From: Gallionellaceae bacterium
GTDB lineage: Bacteria > Pseudomonadota > Gammaproteobacteria > Burkholderiales > Gallionellaceae
Assembly: GCA_030823955.1 (NCBI GenBank)
Contig: JAVBYO010000030.1
Location: 33,745 to 97,744, forward strand
DNA length: 64,000 bases
Direction of reading: 5' to 3'
The translations under genes were made by a program, and so were the position numbers. How positions within the stretch are numbered: the first letter of the stretch is position 1; the number at the start of each line of letters is the position of its first letter. The notes under the pieces are model-generated. The model saw only the letters and a program-made list of their open reading frames with translations, was not told the DNA's origin and did no database searches. Positions 34,335 to 43,381 of the stretch are shown here, in pieces.

Positions 34335-35382
34335 GCTGCACCTCGACCTCATAGGGGACACAGGGATCGAGCGACAGCGCCGCAAGACGGGCTTTGTGAC
34401 TTAGCCGCGCCGCATCCGACTCTTGCAGCCCACTCATCTCCTGCACGAACGCACCGGCGGAATGGAAGTTCCATTCGGTCGGCGCAACGATCTCATATTC
34501 CCTGACATGCCCGTTTTCCAGCAGCACATGATGCATCAACATCCCCCTGGCCGTATGCACCACCGCGACACCTTCCCCTGCGGCCGGGCTGAAGGCATCC
34601 AATCTCGACCTTGCCCCGTCCCCGATCAATTCTACCGTGTCGGCCAGACGCGCCAACACGCGCGCCGACACCCCGGAATAGCGCCCGACGGGCAGCTCCG
34701 GATGATACGAAAGCACCCCGGTCTCCAGCGCAACACCCTGAACATCGGGCGCGGCGGAGAATGTTTTGCCCCATCTTGCAGCACAAGCCGTCTGCGCCTG
34801 TGCCGCGCTCCATAACGGCAACATGGCGCTGTCAGCCACACCATGCATCCCGCTGCTCTGTTCAGCCAGTTCCGACAGCAATTGTGCCGCCGGGCTATGC
34901 GCGCTTCGCCACCAGACTTGTACATCGCCGAGTTTGCGCCAATCCGACAAACTCATCCCCAGCCAATCACGCTCGAACTCGGGTTGCAGACTTGTCCTAT
35001 CCGCCACACCTGCCGATATGTCGCGCAGCATCGCGTACCACTTCACAAAACGTGCTTCTTGCGTTGGTATCCCCAGCAGCTTGGGCCAATCGAGCAACAT
35101 GCGCCACAGATGTTCCTGCAATGTTTCGTAACGGATATGCTGCTCCAGCACGGCGATATCCTCGCGGCCCCCTTGTTGTGCCGCCTGCAAGGCAGCCCGG
35201 GCTGCCGCAGCCTGCGCCTGTCCGCAGACACTGAACAACAGCGGGACCAGCTGCGTCACCTGCCCGACCGACTTGCCTTTCAACAGGCCGGCTGCCTGCG
35301 GTCGCGTCGAGCGGATAGCGACCGAACGGACTATGCTTCCATCCCACGCAATACCGAATGACAAACTGCCGACTTCGCTCAT
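34327..35382 (-). CDS. hupK: HupK/HoxV-like hydrogenase maturation protein
   Basis: The 351-residue product is a shortened relative of NiFe large subunits. It ends with [17 protein letters not shown], the position where a true large subunit has DPCxxCxxH, but only one of the two Cys is left. No N-terminal RxCGxC is present, so it cannot hold a NiFe centre. Such proteins (HupK, HoxV) are thought to serve as a scaffold or carrier for the iron cofactor before it goes into the real large subunit. It lies between the HupF-like gene and hypA. The sequence is weakly conserved overall, so the assignment rests on the tail and context. Confidence 0.82.
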   Translation of the reverse strand: MSEVGSLSFGIAWDGSIVRSVAIRSTRPQAAGLLKGKSVGQVTQLVPLLFSVCGQAQAAAARAALQAAQQGGREDIAVLEQHIRYETLQEHLWRMLLDWPKLLGIPTQEARFVKWYAMLRDISAGVADRTSLQPEFERDWLGMSLSDWRKLGDVQVWWRSAHSPAAQLLSELAEQSSGMHGVADSAMLPLWSAAQAQTACAARWGKTFSAAPDVQGVALETGVLSYHPELPVGRYSGVSARVLARLADTVELIGDGARSRLDAFSPAAGEGVAVVHTARGMLMHHVLLENGHVREYEIVAPTEWNFHSAGAFVQEMSGLQESDAARLSHKARLAALSLDPCVPYEVEVQHA

Positions 35383-35385
35383 ATC

Positions 35386-35688
35386 TCATTGTTTTCTGAA
35401 AATATCCGGCAACGACGGCCCGCTGCTCATCAGATCGGGGAAATGTCTATTCATATCCAATTCCCCGCCCGCAGCCAAGATTTGTAGACTATCCAGCGCG
35501 GCATCCAGCGATGCGGCACTTTCCGCATCGATCACCTGACGCCCAGCCTCCTTGTATACGATCAACCATTGGCCCGCCTCAACCCGGCCCAGCAACATGG
35601 TATTGATGAGCTGACGGCCATTGCGTCCCTCACAGAGCGCACTGTTTTCGCCGGCCTCTATCACTCGCATCGGTATTCCCAGACACAT
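35386..35688 (-). CDS. hupF: HupF-type HypC-family chaperone
   Basis: The product starts MCLGIPMRVIEAGEN and has the HypC-family barrel (RQLINTMLLGRVEAGQWLIV) with a C-terminal extension of about 30 residues, typical of HupF rather than HypC. I choose the ATG at 35688 because the essential Cys must follow Met directly; an ATG three codons upstream (35697) would bury it. In other bacteria HupF protects the large subunit during assembly when oxygen is present. It is the first recognisable gene of the operon, and the stop lies 3 bp from the hupK start. Confidence 0.88.
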   Translation of the reverse strand: MCLGIPMRVIEAGENSALCEGRNGRQLINTMLLGRVEAGQWLIVYKEAGRQVIDAESAASLDAALDSLQILAAGGELDMNRHFPDLMSSGPSLPDIFRKQ

Positions 35689-35931
35689 CTCAGGCATGTC
35701 CTCTCATAAAATCCCTGATCGGGTCGCAAAACATCACCTTAGCCACGGGCAGCCAAATGGACTGAGTACACCGTAACATAGCATGAGCATCGTTAGCCAT
35801 CTTGGTACCATGAATATTTCCTAAATTATCCAGTAGAAAATCTATCTTTCGCATTGCAAAAACCCGACACAGATGGTCTACTGCGCCACAGTCTGCATCA
35901 AACATCGAGTCAACCTCTAGGGAGTGGAATC

Positions 35932-36528
35932 ATGAGCAAAGAATATAGCCCGCTATCAGCAAGCCCGCTGAAGACCGGTTCCAACGTCGTGCGCCCGGTG
36001 CAGGAGCTTCCTGCCCACGTCAAACTGAGCGATGCCGCGACCGATGTGATGACCGACCTGAACAAGGTCTCGGTGATCAGCGTCCGCGCCAAAACCTCCA
36101 TGGACAAGGCCAACTCCAAGATGATCCGTTACGGCGTGCGTATGCTGCTGGTGCTGGACGACAACGAACAAGTCGCCGGACTGCTCACCGCCAACGACGT
36201 GCTGGGCGAAAAACCCATGCATTTCCTGCAAAACATCGGCGGCACACATGCCGACATCATGGTGCGCGACATCATGACCACACAACGCGAACTGGAAGTG
36301 TTGAAGTTCGACGACGTCAAACAAGCCAAAGTCGGCAACGTCGTCGCTTCCCTGAAGAAATCCAACCGCCAACACGCACTGGTAGTGGCCGAAGGTGCCG
36401 ACGGCAAACAAACCGTGTGCGGTTTGTTCTCCATCACCCAGATCGCCCGCCAACTGGGCGCTCAAGTGCAAAGTTTCGAACTGGCACGCACCTTCACCGA
36501 GATCGATGCCGTCATCGCCCGCGGCTGA
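35932..36528 (+). CDS. CBS-domain protein
   Basis: The 198-residue soluble protein has two CBS motifs: one with VRMLLVLDDNEQVAGLLTANDVLG, the second with QHALVVAEGADGKQTVCGLFSITQIARQLG, separated by IMVRDIMTTQREL. CBS pairs bind AMP/ATP or related ligands and usually regulate a partner. No output domain is attached, so the target is unknown. The start at 35932 has GGGAG about 6 bases upstream; the frame continues back to 35854 without similar support. It is divergent from the hup/hyp operon and is followed by a hairpin terminator. Confidence 0.85.
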   Translation: MSKEYSPLSASPLKTGSNVVRPVQELPAHVKLSDAATDVMTDLNKVSVISVRAKTSMDKANSKMIRYGVRMLLVLDDNEQVAGLLTANDVLGEKPMHFLQNIGGTHADIMVRDIMTTQRELEVLKFDDVKQAKVGNVVASLKKSNRQHALVVAEGADGKQTVCGLFSITQIARQLGAQVQSFELARTFTEIDAVIARG

Positions 36529-36536
36529 CCAAGCGC

Positions 36537-36560
36537 AACAGCCCGGCACGCCGGGCTGTT
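36537..36560 (+). terminator. Terminator after the CBS-domain gene
   Basis: AACAGCCCGG and CCGGGCTGTT form a perfect 10-bp stem with a 4-base loop, followed by GTATTTG. The T-run is weak but position 9 bases after the stop codon fits a terminator. Confidence 0.75.
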
Positions 36561-36640
36561 GTATTTGATATCCGCCGTATCGAAACACACATTCACAGAC
36601 CACCCGCAACTGCCTCGCAGCAGTGCGATATAGTTGCACC

Positions 36641-37966
36641 ATGCACACACTTTCATCCCTGCGCGCCGGTGAACTGGCCGGTATCAAACGTCTCGACCTG
36701 TCCTGCGGCCTCACCGGCTTCCCGCCCGAGATATTCGATCTGGCCGATACGCTGGAGATACTCAACCTCTCCGGCAACGCGCTGACCGACCTGCCCGACG
36801 ACCTGCCGCGCCTGCACAAATTACGTGTCATCTTCTGCTCCGACAACCGCTACACACGCGTGCCCGAGGTGCTGGGGCGCTGCCCGAATCTGGAAATGAT
36901 CGGCTTCAAGGCCAACCAGATCGAAGAATTTCCCGCCGCCGCCCTGCCGCCCAAACTGCGCTGGCTCATCCTCACCGACAACCGTTTGCGCGCAGTTCCC
37001 GCCGCGCTCGGCAACTGTGCGCGCCTGCAAAAACTCATGCTGGCAGGCAACCAATTACACCAGCTGCCGCAAGAACTGGCCGCCTGCAAAAACCTGGAAC
37101 TGCTACGCATCGCCGCCAACCGTTTCGAACAACTACCGGAATGGTTATTCGATCTACCGCGTCTGGCCTGGCTGGCCTATTCCGGCAACCCGTGCAGCGA
37201 CAGCCGCGAAGCTGCCGCGCTGGCACACCTGCATATCACACAGATCGACTGGCGCACACTGTCGTTGCGCCACAAACTCGGCGAAGGCGCCTCCGGCATC
37301 ATCTACCAAGCCCATCACCTGCCCCATGACACTGCGGTGGCAGTGAAGATGTTCAAGGGCGCACTCACCAGCGACGGCCTGCCGCGCAGCGAAAAAGCCG
37401 CCAACATCGCCGCCGGTACACACCCCGGCCTCATCCCCGTCATTGGCAAACTCAGCGAACATCCCGAGCAGACACCGGGACTGGTGATGTCACTCATAGA
37501 TCCCAGCTTCCGCAACCTCGCCGCACCGCCCAGCCTGGAATCCTGCACCCGCGACATCTATCCGCCGGAGCTGCGCTTCACCCTGCCCACCGTACTAAAC
37601 ATCGCGCACGGCATCGCCGCCGTGGCCGGACACCTGCACACACAGGGCATCACCCACGGCGACCTGTATGCGCACAACATCCTGTGGAACGACACGGGCG
37701 ATTGCCTGCTGGGAGATTTTGGCGCGGCCTCTTTCCTGCCGCGGGACACAGCACAAGCCGAAAAGATACAGCGCCTCGAAGTACGCGCCTATGCCTGCCT
37801 GCTGGAAGAATTGCTGGATCGCTGCGACACAAGCCCGGCAACCGAGACCGGCATTGCCGCGCTGCGCGCGTTGCAACAACGTTGCGACACTACAACAGTG
37901 CATCAGCGCCCGCTGTTCGCGGAGATCAATACCGCGCTGGAAGCACTGCTGACGGCGCTAGTGTGA
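36641..37966 (+). CDS. Leucine-rich-repeat protein with a protein-kinase domain
   Basis: The 441-residue protein has six to seven LRR units of about 23 residues in the first 190 residues (LEILNLSGNALTDLPDDL and similar). A Ser/Thr kinase-like domain follows: glycine loop LGEGASGIIYQA, VAVKMFK lysine, catalytic loop HGDLYAHN and the DFG in LLGDFGAAS. The catalytic loop has HGD where most kinases have HRD, but Asp, Asn and DFG are kept, so activity is plausible. No membrane segment is present. Start at 36641 is chosen for the run into MHTLSSLRAGELAG; there is no strong ribosome site. Target unknown. Confidence 0.87.
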   Translation: MHTLSSLRAGELAGIKRLDLSCGLTGFPPEIFDLADTLEILNLSGNALTDLPDDLPRLHKLRVIFCSDNRYTRVPEVLGRCPNLEMIGFKANQIEEFPAAALPPKLRWLILTDNRLRAVPAALGNCARLQKLMLAGNQLHQLPQELAACKNLELLRIAANRFEQLPEWLFDLPRLAWLAYSGNPCSDSREAAALAHLHITQIDWRTLSLRHKLGEGASGIIYQAHHLPHDTAVAVKMFKGALTSDGLPRSEKAANIAAGTHPGLIPVIGKLSEHPEQTPGLVMSLIDPSFRNLAAPPSLESCTRDIYPPELRFTLPTVLNIAHGIAAVAGHLHTQGITHGDLYAHNILWNDTGDCLLGDFGAASFLPRDTAQAEKIQRLEVRAYACLLEELLDRCDTSPATETGIAALRALQQRCDTTTVHQRPLFAEINTALEALLTALV

Positions 37967-37970
37967 CGCG

Positions 37971-38402
37971 CTACTCCCCGTGCACCGTCACCACGATGCG
38001 CCGACTGCCGCCCTGATCGCGGTGTTCACACAAATAGATGCCCTGCCAGGTACCCAGCCTGGGCTGGCCGTTGCCGATGGGGATGTTCAGGCTTGCGCCG
38101 AGCAGACTGGATTTGATATGTGCGGGCAGATCGTCCGCACCTTCGTCCCGATGGCGGTAATACGGCTCGTCCTCCGGCACGGCACGGTTGAACCAACTCT
38201 CGAAATCCTGCCGCACCGTCGGGTCGGCGTTCTCGTTCAGCGTGAGCGAAGCCGAAGTGTGCTGGATGAACACATTCATCATGCCCACCTTGAAATCGCG
38301 CAGCTCTGGAATCGCACGCAACACCTCATCGGTGACCAGATGGAAGCCGCGCGGCTTGGGTTGTAGTCTTATCTCTTTTTGCAGCCACATGGCGCTCATC
38401 AC
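37971..38402 (-). CDS. YjbQ/UPF0047 family protein
   Basis: The 143-residue product shows the family motifs FIQHTSASLTLNENADP, PYYRHRDEGADDLPAHIKS-type histidines and GTWQGIYLCEHRD. The family binds a metal with conserved His residues, and weak thiamine-phosphate synthase activity has been reported for YjbQ; the true role is unclear. The gene converges with the LRR-kinase gene, with a gap of only 4 bp between stop codons. An alternative start three codons in (MWLQKEIR) is possible. Confidence 0.88.
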   Translation of the reverse strand: MMSAMWLQKEIRLQPKPRGFHLVTDEVLRAIPELRDFKVGMMNVFIQHTSASLTLNENADPTVRQDFESWFNRAVPEDEPYYRHRDEGADDLPAHIKSSLLGASLNIPIGNGQPRLGTWQGIYLCEHRDQGGSRRIVVTVHGE

Positions 38403-38594
38403 CGGTTAACAGACCGGTGACATTATCGCGCAAGACAGGGCGTTCTAAACGATCCCGAGCAGGACGCCCGGATAAAAAATATCTCTCCTGAGCGCCTTGA
38501 TTTTGGGTATAGAATTCCTCTCAGAGCGTCGCATCGGGTCATCCCGATAAACTCAAAATGGCTATGCCAAAAACAATCGACGCAGGAGAGAGAG

Positions 38595-40208
38595 ATGTTT
38601 CATCCGTTCCGCTCACGGAAGGGCTTTGGCGCCCTCGCGTGCGCATCCAGGGTCATCCTGACAGGCTTTATCCTGAGCTTTGCTTTTTCTGCTTTCGCCT
38701 TGGGCAATGACACCGGCAAAGAGATACTGAATGCCGATGAGCGCGCCTGGCTCTCGAAGAACCAATCCCGCCTGGTACTGGCGGTCGAAACCGGCTACGC
38801 GCCGTTCGTGTTCCTCGACGCTTCAGACAAACCCGCAGGTCTTGCCCACGACTATATCCGCCTGATCGAGGCCAAGCTCGGCGTACAGTTCAATCAGCGT
38901 CGCTTCTCGTCGCTGGACGAGATATTCCAGAAGGTGCGCAGCGGTGATATCCAGATCGTCAACGCCGTCACCCGCACCCCTGCACGCGAGAAGTTCCTGT
39001 CCATGACGGATGCCTACGTGTCCGTTCCCAACGTCATCATTGTCAGGAAAGACCACTCCGGGCAGATACCCGAGTATGAGCTTTCCGGATTGAAGGTCTC
39101 ACTCGTCAAAAGCTATGCCATCACCGAACACATGAACAACCGCGGCCTTCACTTCATTCCGGACCTTGTACCGGACGACCTCACCGCCTTGCTCAACGTA
39201 TCCTTCGGGCGTTCCGATGCGGCGGTGATCGATCTGGCGACAGCATCCTATCTGATCTCCGAAAAAGGCATAGCGAACCTGCGCGTGGCCGGCGAGGTGG
39301 CGTACGACATCCGTCTCTCCATCGCCACGCCGCTGAACGAGCCAGTGTTGTACGGCATACTCCAGAAAGGACTCAATGCGATCACCGACGACGAACGGCT
39401 GGAGATCAAGAATCGCTGGATCAATGCGGCGAAGAATCAAAGCATCTTTCAGGAACGGCAATTCTGGGTCATCGTGGGTGGGGTGATTGCGGTCGCACTT
39501 GGCATCCTTGCCATGATCCTGGTCTGGAATCGCACCTTGCGCCGGCAGGTATCGTTACGTACCGAAGCCCTCGTCAAGCAACAGGAAGCCCTCAAAGAGA
39601 GCCAGGCCCACAATCTGGCGCTGGTGACTTCGTACAACCGCGAGCTGGAGGAACAGATCGCCGAACGTACCGCAGACCTTTCCGAAGCGAATCGCAAGTT
39701 GCAGCAACTCAGCGAAATCGACGGACTCACCGGCATCGCGAACCGGCGCAAGTTCGACCTCGATCTGGATATGGAATGGCGGCGCGCGCTCCGCGAGCGT
39801 CAGCCGTTATCGTTGCTGATGATCGATATCGACAAATTCAAAGAGTACAACGACCAGTATGGCCACCCCGAGGGCGACAAATGCCTGCAACAAGTCGCGA
39901 CGGTGCTCGACGCCTCGATGCAGCGCGCCAGTGATGTGGTGGCGAGGTACGGCGGCGAAGAGTTCGTCGTGATCCTGCCCGGCCTGAGCGCGCAATCAGC
40001 CGTCGAAGTCGCGGAAAAGATCCGCCTTGCCGTCGAGAACATGAAGCTGCCGCACCAAGGCAGCGCGTCGTTCGTGGTGACCATCAGCATCGGCGTCGCC
40101 TCGTCCTTCCCTGATCAGGGCTTATCTCCAACGGCATTGCTACTGCAGGCCGACACCAACTTGTATCTGGCAAAACGCGCGGGACGCAACCGCGTGATCG
40201 CGTCTTGA
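38595..40208 (+). CDS. Diguanylate cyclase with periplasmic solute-binding sensor domain
   Basis: The 537-residue protein has an N-terminal signal/anchor (about 15-38), a periplasmic bacterial extracellular solute-binding family 3 domain (LVLAVETGYAPFVFLDASD to about residue 285), a membrane helix (about 293-312), a short coiled coil and a GGDEF domain with RYGGEEFVVILPG. The motif is active-type. It should make c-di-GMP in answer to a small periplasmic ligand such as an amino acid, by analogy with the binding domain. GGAGAGAG just before the ATG is a strong ribosome site. The gene stands alone, upstream of a convergent sensor kinase gene. Confidence 0.92.
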   Translation: MFHPFRSRKGFGALACASRVILTGFILSFAFSAFALGNDTGKEILNADERAWLSKNQSRLVLAVETGYAPFVFLDASDKPAGLAHDYIRLIEAKLGVQFNQRRFSSLDEIFQKVRSGDIQIVNAVTRTPAREKFLSMTDAYVSVPNVIIVRKDHSGQIPEYELSGLKVSLVKSYAITEHMNNRGLHFIPDLVPDDLTALLNVSFGRSDAAVIDLATASYLISEKGIANLRVAGEVAYDIRLSIATPLNEPVLYGILQKGLNAITDDERLEIKNRWINAAKNQSIFQERQFWVIVGGVIAVALGILAMILVWNRTLRRQVSLRTEALVKQQEALKESQAHNLALVTSYNRELEEQIAERTADLSEANRKLQQLSEIDGLTGIANRRKFDLDLDMEWRRALRERQPLSLLMIDIDKFKEYNDQYGHPEGDKCLQQVATVLDASMQRASDVVARYGGEEFVVILPGLSAQSAVEVAEKIRLAVENMKLPHQGSASFVVTISIGVASSFPDQGLSPTALLLQADTNLYLAKRAGRNRVIAS

Positions 40209-40237
40209 CCGCGCGAACCTCTCAAACACACGCTCCA

Positions 40238-41491
40238 TCAAACCAGCGGCAACCTCACCTCGAAACAGGCACCGCCTGCCGCGCCGGGCAGGCAACACAC
40301 CTTGCCGCCGTGCCGCTCGGCGATCTGCCGCACCAGCGCCAGCCCCAGTCCGTAGCTGCCCTCCTTCTCGCGGCTGCCCGCCGGACGGTAGAACGGTTCG
40401 AAGATGCGTTCGCGCTCTTCCGCCGCGATACCCTTGCCGTTGTCGCACACCCGGATGACAGCCTGCCCGGCATCTTGGCTCAAGCTGGCAGATACCTCGT
40501 CACCGCCGTGCCGCCGCGCGTTCTCCAGCAGGTTGCGCAACAAACGGCGCAGCAGACGTTCATCACCCGTCAGATTCAGCGGCAATGCTTCGCAGTTGGC
40601 CGCACTGCGCGCGCACTCCTCTGCCAGCAACGCCGCCATGTCTACATTGTCGGCATGCAAGGGTTCACGTGTCGCATCCAGCCTGCTGGCCAACAGGATT
40701 TCTTCAATAAGCTGATCCAGCTCGGCGATGTTCTGGCGCACCTCGGCCTGCAACTCCGGCACCGGGCGCTCCGCCTGCATCTCCAGCGCGAGGCGGATGC
40801 GCGTGAGCGGCGAACGTAATTCATGCGAGGCATTGGCCAGCAACTGTTTGTGCGCCGCCAGCAAAGACTCGATACGCTCCGCCGCCTGATTGAAACTGTG
40901 CGCCAGTGAAGAGACCTCGTCGCAGCCACGGGTCTCCACACGGGTCTTGAAATCACCCGCGCCCAACGCCTCCACGGCCTGCTTCAAGCCCTCCAGGCGC
41001 TTGGTCATGCGCCGCGTCATCGGGTAAGCCACCACCGCCACCACCAGACCGATCAGCGCCAGCATCATGAAGATAGGCAACGGCGGACGCGGACGGTCAT
41101 GCGGCGGCTGGGCCAGCAGCCAGCGGCCATCCGGCAGATGCATGGCCCAGGCCGACTCGTGCCCCGGACGATGCAGCCACTCGTTGTCGGGCGCATCCGG
41201 CGCGGGCGGCATCAGTGCCGGGCCGGTGTGCGCCAGCAGACGGTGCTCGGCGGAATACAGCGAGATACGCGGCAACGCAGGCCGCGCCAGCCGTTCCAGC
41301 ACGGCCTGTTGCTGTTCGGGCGGCGCATCGGCGGCGGGCAAGGCCAGCATGATCACATCGCGCACCGTCTGAAACATCTGGTTCTGCGGCGAATCCGCGC
41401 CCTGAAAATGCCACAACGCGCCCGCCAGCACCACCAGCAGCGCCAGACTGGCGATCACACCGAGATATATCTGAAAATAGAGCTTCCTCAT
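40238..41491 (-). CDS. Sensor histidine kinase, CpxA/RstB-like
   Basis: The 417-residue membrane kinase has a first helix (about 7-25), a periplasmic region of about 110 residues rich in Pro/Ala, a second helix (about 140-160), HAMP, the phosphorylated His in NASHELRSPLTRI, the N box LLRNLLENARRHGG, and the G boxes CDNGKGI and GLGLALV. It overlaps the upstream response regulator gene by four bases (ATGA), so the two are a matched pair. The adjacent Spy/CpxP-like gene supports a role in envelope or metal stress. Confidence 0.92.
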   Translation of the reverse strand: MRKLYFQIYLGVIASLALLVVLAGALWHFQGADSPQNQMFQTVRDVIMLALPAADAPPEQQQAVLERLARPALPRISLYSAEHRLLAHTGPALMPPAPDAPDNEWLHRPGHESAWAMHLPDGRWLLAQPPHDRPRPPLPIFMMLALIGLVVAVVAYPMTRRMTKRLEGLKQAVEALGAGDFKTRVETRGCDEVSSLAHSFNQAAERIESLLAAHKQLLANASHELRSPLTRIRLALEMQAERPVPELQAEVRQNIAELDQLIEEILLASRLDATREPLHADNVDMAALLAEECARSAANCEALPLNLTGDERLLRRLLRNLLENARRHGGDEVSASLSQDAGQAVIRVCDNGKGIAAEERERIFEPFYRPAGSREKEGSYGLGLALVRQIAERHGGKVCCLPGAAGGACFEVRLPLV

Positions 41492-42189
41492 GTCGTCCCC
41501 TCCTCGCCGTCCTGGCTGCGCGCGAACACATAACCCGCCCCGCGTAGCGTGATGATGCGGCGCGGATGTTTCGGATCGTCCTCGATGGCCGCGCGGATAC
41601 GCGAGATATGCACATCAATGGAGCGGTCGAACGCCTCCAGCGACTCGCCTTTCACATCGTCCAGCAACTGCTCGCGGCTCATCACCCGCCCCGGCTTCTC
41701 CGCCAGCGCCAGCAACAGATCGAACTGGTACGAAGTCATCTCACATGCGACACCCTCCACACGCACCTGCCGCGCGCCACGGTCGATCTCCAGCTTGCCG
41801 AAACGCAACACCTCGCCGCCGCCTGCCTTGCCGCGCCGCAAGATCGCCTTCAGCCGCGCCAGCAACTCGCGCGGCTCAAACGGCTTGGGCAAATAATCGT
41901 CCGCGCCCATCTCCAGCCCGAGGATGCGATCCATCGCCTCGCCGCGTGCCGTGAGCATCAACACCGGGATCGTGCTGAACACACGCAACTGGCGACAGGC
42001 ATCCAGCCCGTCCCCGTCCGGCAACATCAGATCCAGCACCAAGGCATCGTAAGCCTCCTGCTTCAAAGCCTGCAGGCCGGAGGCAATGGTATAGCGCACT
42101 TCGACGCGATATCCGGCATCACCCAAATACTGCTGCAACATGCCGCACAGACGCTCGTCGTCGTCGATGATCAGGATGCGATGGTTCAT
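41488..42189 (-). CDS. OmpR-family response regulator, CpxR/RstA-like
   Basis: From ATG 42189 (MNHRILIIDDDERLCG) the product is 233 residues, with a receiver domain (phosphorylated Asp in LVLDLMLPDGDG, Thr in MLTARGE, Lys in YLPKPFEPREL) and a winged-helix DNA-binding domain (FDRSIDVHISRIRAAIEDDPKHPRRI-type recognition region). The open frame reaches 42237, but the receiver start is at the chosen ATG. It should regulate the divergently placed Spy/CpxP-like gene or its own operon. Its ATG lies about 100 bp from a large hairpin repeat. Confidence 0.93.
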   Translation of the reverse strand: MNHRILIIDDDERLCGMLQQYLGDAGYRVEVRYTIASGLQALKQEAYDALVLDLMLPDGDGLDACRQLRVFSTIPVLMLTARGEAMDRILGLEMGADDYLPKPFEPRELLARLKAILRRGKAGGGEVLRFGKLEIDRGARQVRVEGVACEMTSYQFDLLLALAEKPGRVMSREQLLDDVKGESLEAFDRSIDVHISRIRAAIEDDPKHPRRIITLRGAGYVFARSQDGEEGTT

Positions 42190-42294
42190 GTGAGACTCCA
42201 AAAAGATACCCCGCATCATAGGGGGAAGGTTAGTCACTTACCAGTCAACTGATGTCAAACCGTGACAAGATTTTCGCATAACGTTAACGGGTTT

Positions 42295-42350
42295 GTAGGA
42301 GCGTGCCCTGCACGCGACAGCGCTCTGTCGCGTGCAGGGCACGCTCCTAC
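42295..42350. repeat. Long perfect hairpin repeat (copy 1)
   Basis: Two perfect 26-base arms (GTAGGAGCGTGCCCTGCACG... and complement) flank the loop CGCT. A near-identical element lies at 50689-50746 and a degenerate one at 58498-58549, so this is a dispersed palindromic family. Confidence 0.93.
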
Positions 42351-42370
42351 TACCACCGCTTGGATCTGGC

Positions 42371-42958
42371 TTAACCGCGATGCAGCCAGCCGCGCTTTCC
42401 CATTTTCTCTTCCAGCTTGGCGCGTTGCTCCGGTGTCAGCACTTCGGCCACTTCCTGCATGGTCTGAGTCATCAGCTTGCTCGCCTCGTCGGCCAGCTTC
42501 ATCTGTTCCACACGCAGCGTCTCGATGGCAGCCTTGTCCAGTGTCGCCGCAGCCATCAGCTTGCGCATCTGCACATGGTTGTCGCGCATCTTCTCGGCCA
42601 GCGGCGCACCCTTGCTCAACGAAGCCTTCACGATACCGGCTGCCTTGCTCTTCTGCGCATCGCTCGCCTTCACCTCGTCCAGCATATGCTGCATACGTTT
42701 ATCGGCGAACTTGCCCATACGCTCGGTATCCACAGGCTTGCCTGCCATGAACGCCTCCGGCCCGCCGTGACCGAAACCTGGCTCACAGGCGAACGATTTG
42801 CCCGCAAAGAAACCGAGGCCAAACACCAGCATGATGCCCAGCACCTTGCCGACGCAACGACCGCGATGCCCGCCATGGCAACGATGCTCATGTCGGCTGC
42901 CGCCGCAGCATTCTTTGCCCGCATTGTTCGTATCCTGAGTGGTGGTTTGTTCGTTCAT
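42371..42958 (-). CDS. Spy/CpxP-like periplasmic protein with metal-rich N-terminus
   Basis: From ATG 42958 (AAGGAG about 8 bases upstream) the product is 195 residues. A cytoplasmic N-terminus with CCGGSRHEHRCHGGHRGRC, rich in Cys and His and probably metal-binding, precedes one hydrophobic segment (VGKVLGIMLVFGLGFFAG). A helical periplasmic part follows with the LTPEQRAKLEEKM motif of the Spy/CpxP/ZraP family. These proteins act as chaperones or feedback sensors in envelope stress. The N-terminal metal-rich region before the anchor is less usual. The adjacent two-component genes are its probable regulator. Confidence 0.83.
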   Translation of the reverse strand: MNEQTTTQDTNNAGKECCGGSRHEHRCHGGHRGRCVGKVLGIMLVFGLGFFAGKSFACEPGFGHGGPEAFMAGKPVDTERMGKFADKRMQHMLDEVKASDAQKSKAAGIVKASLSKGAPLAEKMRDNHVQMRKLMAAATLDKAAIETLRVEQMKLADEASKLMTQTMQEVAEVLTPEQRAKLEEKMGKRGWLHRG

Positions 42959-43168
42959 GTCATTCTCCTTGATGGTTTGATGCCGCACCGTGTGTAGCGG
43001 CTGGATGTCACTTTATGAGCGCGCCGTTGCGCGCATTTGTGGGTAAGGTAAAGATTTGTAAAGCGGCGCATTGACACAGCCCTCCATCTCACCAATCTAA
43101 TTTGAAGATAGGGCGTTTGCTGTTGAATTTTGTTAGACTGCGCAGCAGCAATCTGAGGAGGACGCATC

Positions 43169-43381
43169 ATGCTTACCACCATAGAAGTAACGATTGATAA
43201 AACAGGGCATTTACACTCTGTCGAATCAGGACTAACCATCAAGCCGGGGCGCGCTTTGCTGACCTGGCTGGAACCCGATGCCACACACGAATCCGCCCTG
43301 ATGGCTGAATCCGCACTAGCGCAAGACTGGCTCAACCCCGAAGAAGATGCCGCATGGTCACACTTGCAGCCGGGCAAGTAG
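43169..43381 (+). CDS. Probable antitoxin of a MazEF/PemIK-like pair
   Basis: The 70-residue product (MLTTIEVTIDKTGHLHSVES) is acidic and overlaps the 5' end of a PemK/MazF-type toxin frame by 28 bp. It reads as a small antitoxin with a C-terminal AQDWLNPEEDAAWSHL tail that would wrap around the toxin, but the DNA-binding type is not clear. GGAGGA lies about 8 bases before the ATG. It looks intact although its toxin gene is broken. The identification comes from size, overlap and the partner. Confidence 0.7.
   Translation: MLTTIEVTIDKTGHLHSVESGLTIKPGRALLTWLEPDATHESALMAESALAQDWLNPEEDAAWSHLQPGK

Noticed and set aside
35690..35905. 71-codon minus-strand ORF between hupF and the CBS gene, with a GAGG before the ATG and its stop 1 base before the hupF ATG
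   Set aside because: It fills the divergent promoter region, overlaps the ribosome site of the CBS gene, and the product resembles no protein I know; coding support is weak.
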